A DNA stretch of 5,994 nt, taken from assembly GCA_003648455.1 (NCBI GenBank), contig QMPG01000207.1, positions 1 to 5,994 of the forward strand, written 5' to 3'. Positions 5,645 to 5,994 of the stretch are shown here, piece by piece. How positions within the stretch are numbered: position 1 is the first letter of the stretch; every line of letters starts with the position of its first letter. The stretch is from Bacteroidota bacterium (GTDB taxonomy: Bacteria; Bacteroidota; Bacteroidia; Bacteroidales; B39-G9). A program made the translations under genes and the position numbers. The notes under the pieces were generated by a model that made no database searches, was not told the DNA's origin, and saw nothing but the letters and a program-made list of their open reading frames with translations.

Positions 5645-5678
5645 TAAATTTATAAGTTAATTATGTAAACATACAAAA
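5645..5678 (-). promoter_or_regulatory. Candidate promoter for the leftward operon in a 52-bp divergent gap
   Basis: Reading leftward, TTTTG (5678-5674) is followed after 21 bases by TAAATTTA (5652-5645), which matches seven of the eight positions of TAnnTTTG. Initiation would fall close to the ATG at 5626, giving a very short leader. TAAATTTA is its own reverse complement, so it could also serve as the -7 box for the rightward yjbQ gene, but no TTG is visible at the right distance in that direction. Confidence 0.35.
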
Positions 5679-5994
5679 ATGCAAAAGATAATACAAATAA
5701 GCACTGACAAACATAATGGTTTGCATGATATTACTGATGAAGTGAAAAACATTATTAAACTCAGCAATATACAAACAGGAATTGTAAATGTTTATGTTCA
5801 AGGTGCTACTGCAGCTATAATGATACAAGAAAATTGGGATTATTCTGTTCAAAATGATGTTATCAATCTTTTAACAAAATTAATTCCATCGGGTGTTTGG
5901 GAACACGATGCTCAAGATAATAATGGCGATGCTCATCTGAAGGCAGGAATTGTCGGACCAAGTGAAACAATACCTATTATTAGTGGAAAAATAG
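5679..5994 (+). CDS. yjbQ: YjbQ/UPF0047-family protein, 3' truncated by window edge
   Basis: An open frame of 105 codons starts with ATG at 5679 and runs off the right edge; family members are about 130-140 residues, so roughly 30 are missing. The match to the YjbQ family (annotated as secondary thiamine-phosphate synthase) is strong: DKHNGLHDIT (10-19), VQGATAAIMIQENWD (40-54), PSGVWEHDAQDNNGDAHLKA (70-89) with His76 and His86, and GPSETIPI (93-100). The expected closing LGTWQ-type block lies outside the window. Some family members can supply weak thiamine phosphate synthase activity, but the true physiological role is unsettled; the conserved histidines suggest metal binding. It is a cytoplasmic protein. 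It is divergent from the lipase operon with a 52-base gap and shows no clear Shine-Dalgarno. Confidence 0.9.
   Translation, partial: MQKIIQISTDKHNGLHDITDEVKNIIKLSNIQTGIVNVYVQGATAAIMIQENWDYSVQNDVINLLTKLIPSGVWEHDAQDNNGDAHLKAGIVGPSETIPIISGKI

Noticed and set aside
5661..5852. A 63-codon - strand open frame at the right end
   Set aside because: It is antisense to the yjbQ-family gene, whose protein is strongly conserved in the other frame.
1..5994. CRISPR array, tRNA, rRNA, integrase, insertion sequence or defence-gene cluster
   Set aside because: No regularly spaced repeats, cloverleaf sequence, transposase or integrase motif, or defence-family motif was seen on either strand.

Overview
The window is an AT-rich stretch of a Bacteroidota chromosome. 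The phylum call rests on several independent signs. Two secreted proteins have signal peptides ending in the typical ...SFG|Q. There is a PorT-type beta-barrel, a GSCFA-domain protein, and a lipoprotein whose Cys is followed by a lysine/acidic surface-export-like stretch. Shine-Dalgarno sequences are weak or absent, and candidate promoters resemble the Bacteroidota TTG / TAnnTTTG type. Genus or family cannot be fixed from the sequence alone. No mobile element, CRISPR array, tRNA or rRNA was seen.

Layout, left half (all + strand): the C-terminal end of a bacterial alpha-2-macroglobulin (1-288); an unrecognised lipoprotein with a jelly-roll-like C-terminal region (401-964); a 328-bp non-coding gap (965-1292) holding three different perfect or near-perfect palindromes; a family-4 [4Fe-4S] uracil-DNA glycosylase (1293-1874); and a small outer-membrane beta-barrel protein (2006-2539). 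A strong hairpin followed by T5 (2638-2679) closes this half and lies exactly between two convergent genes.

Right half (- strand): four tightly packed genes are transcribed leftward and probably form one operon. In order they are a monoacylglycerol-lipase-like alpha/beta hydrolase (5626-4799), a GSCFA/SGNH-type hydrolase (4794-3820), a PorT-family barrel (3810-3214) and a small cap-less HAD protein of the 'soluble P-type ATPase' group (3151-2681). Gaps are 4, 9 and 62 nt. Two predicted ester-active hydrolases lie next to an outer-membrane barrel, which hints at a lipid or envelope-acyl role, but this is inference. A divergently oriented yjbQ-family gene (5679 onward, +) runs off the right edge; only 52 bp separate it from the operon.

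Most genes are recognisable housekeeping or envelope families. The least explained parts are the lipoprotein, the palindrome cluster in the 965-1292 gap, and the joint role of the leftward operon. I found no convincing case for a wholly new system.
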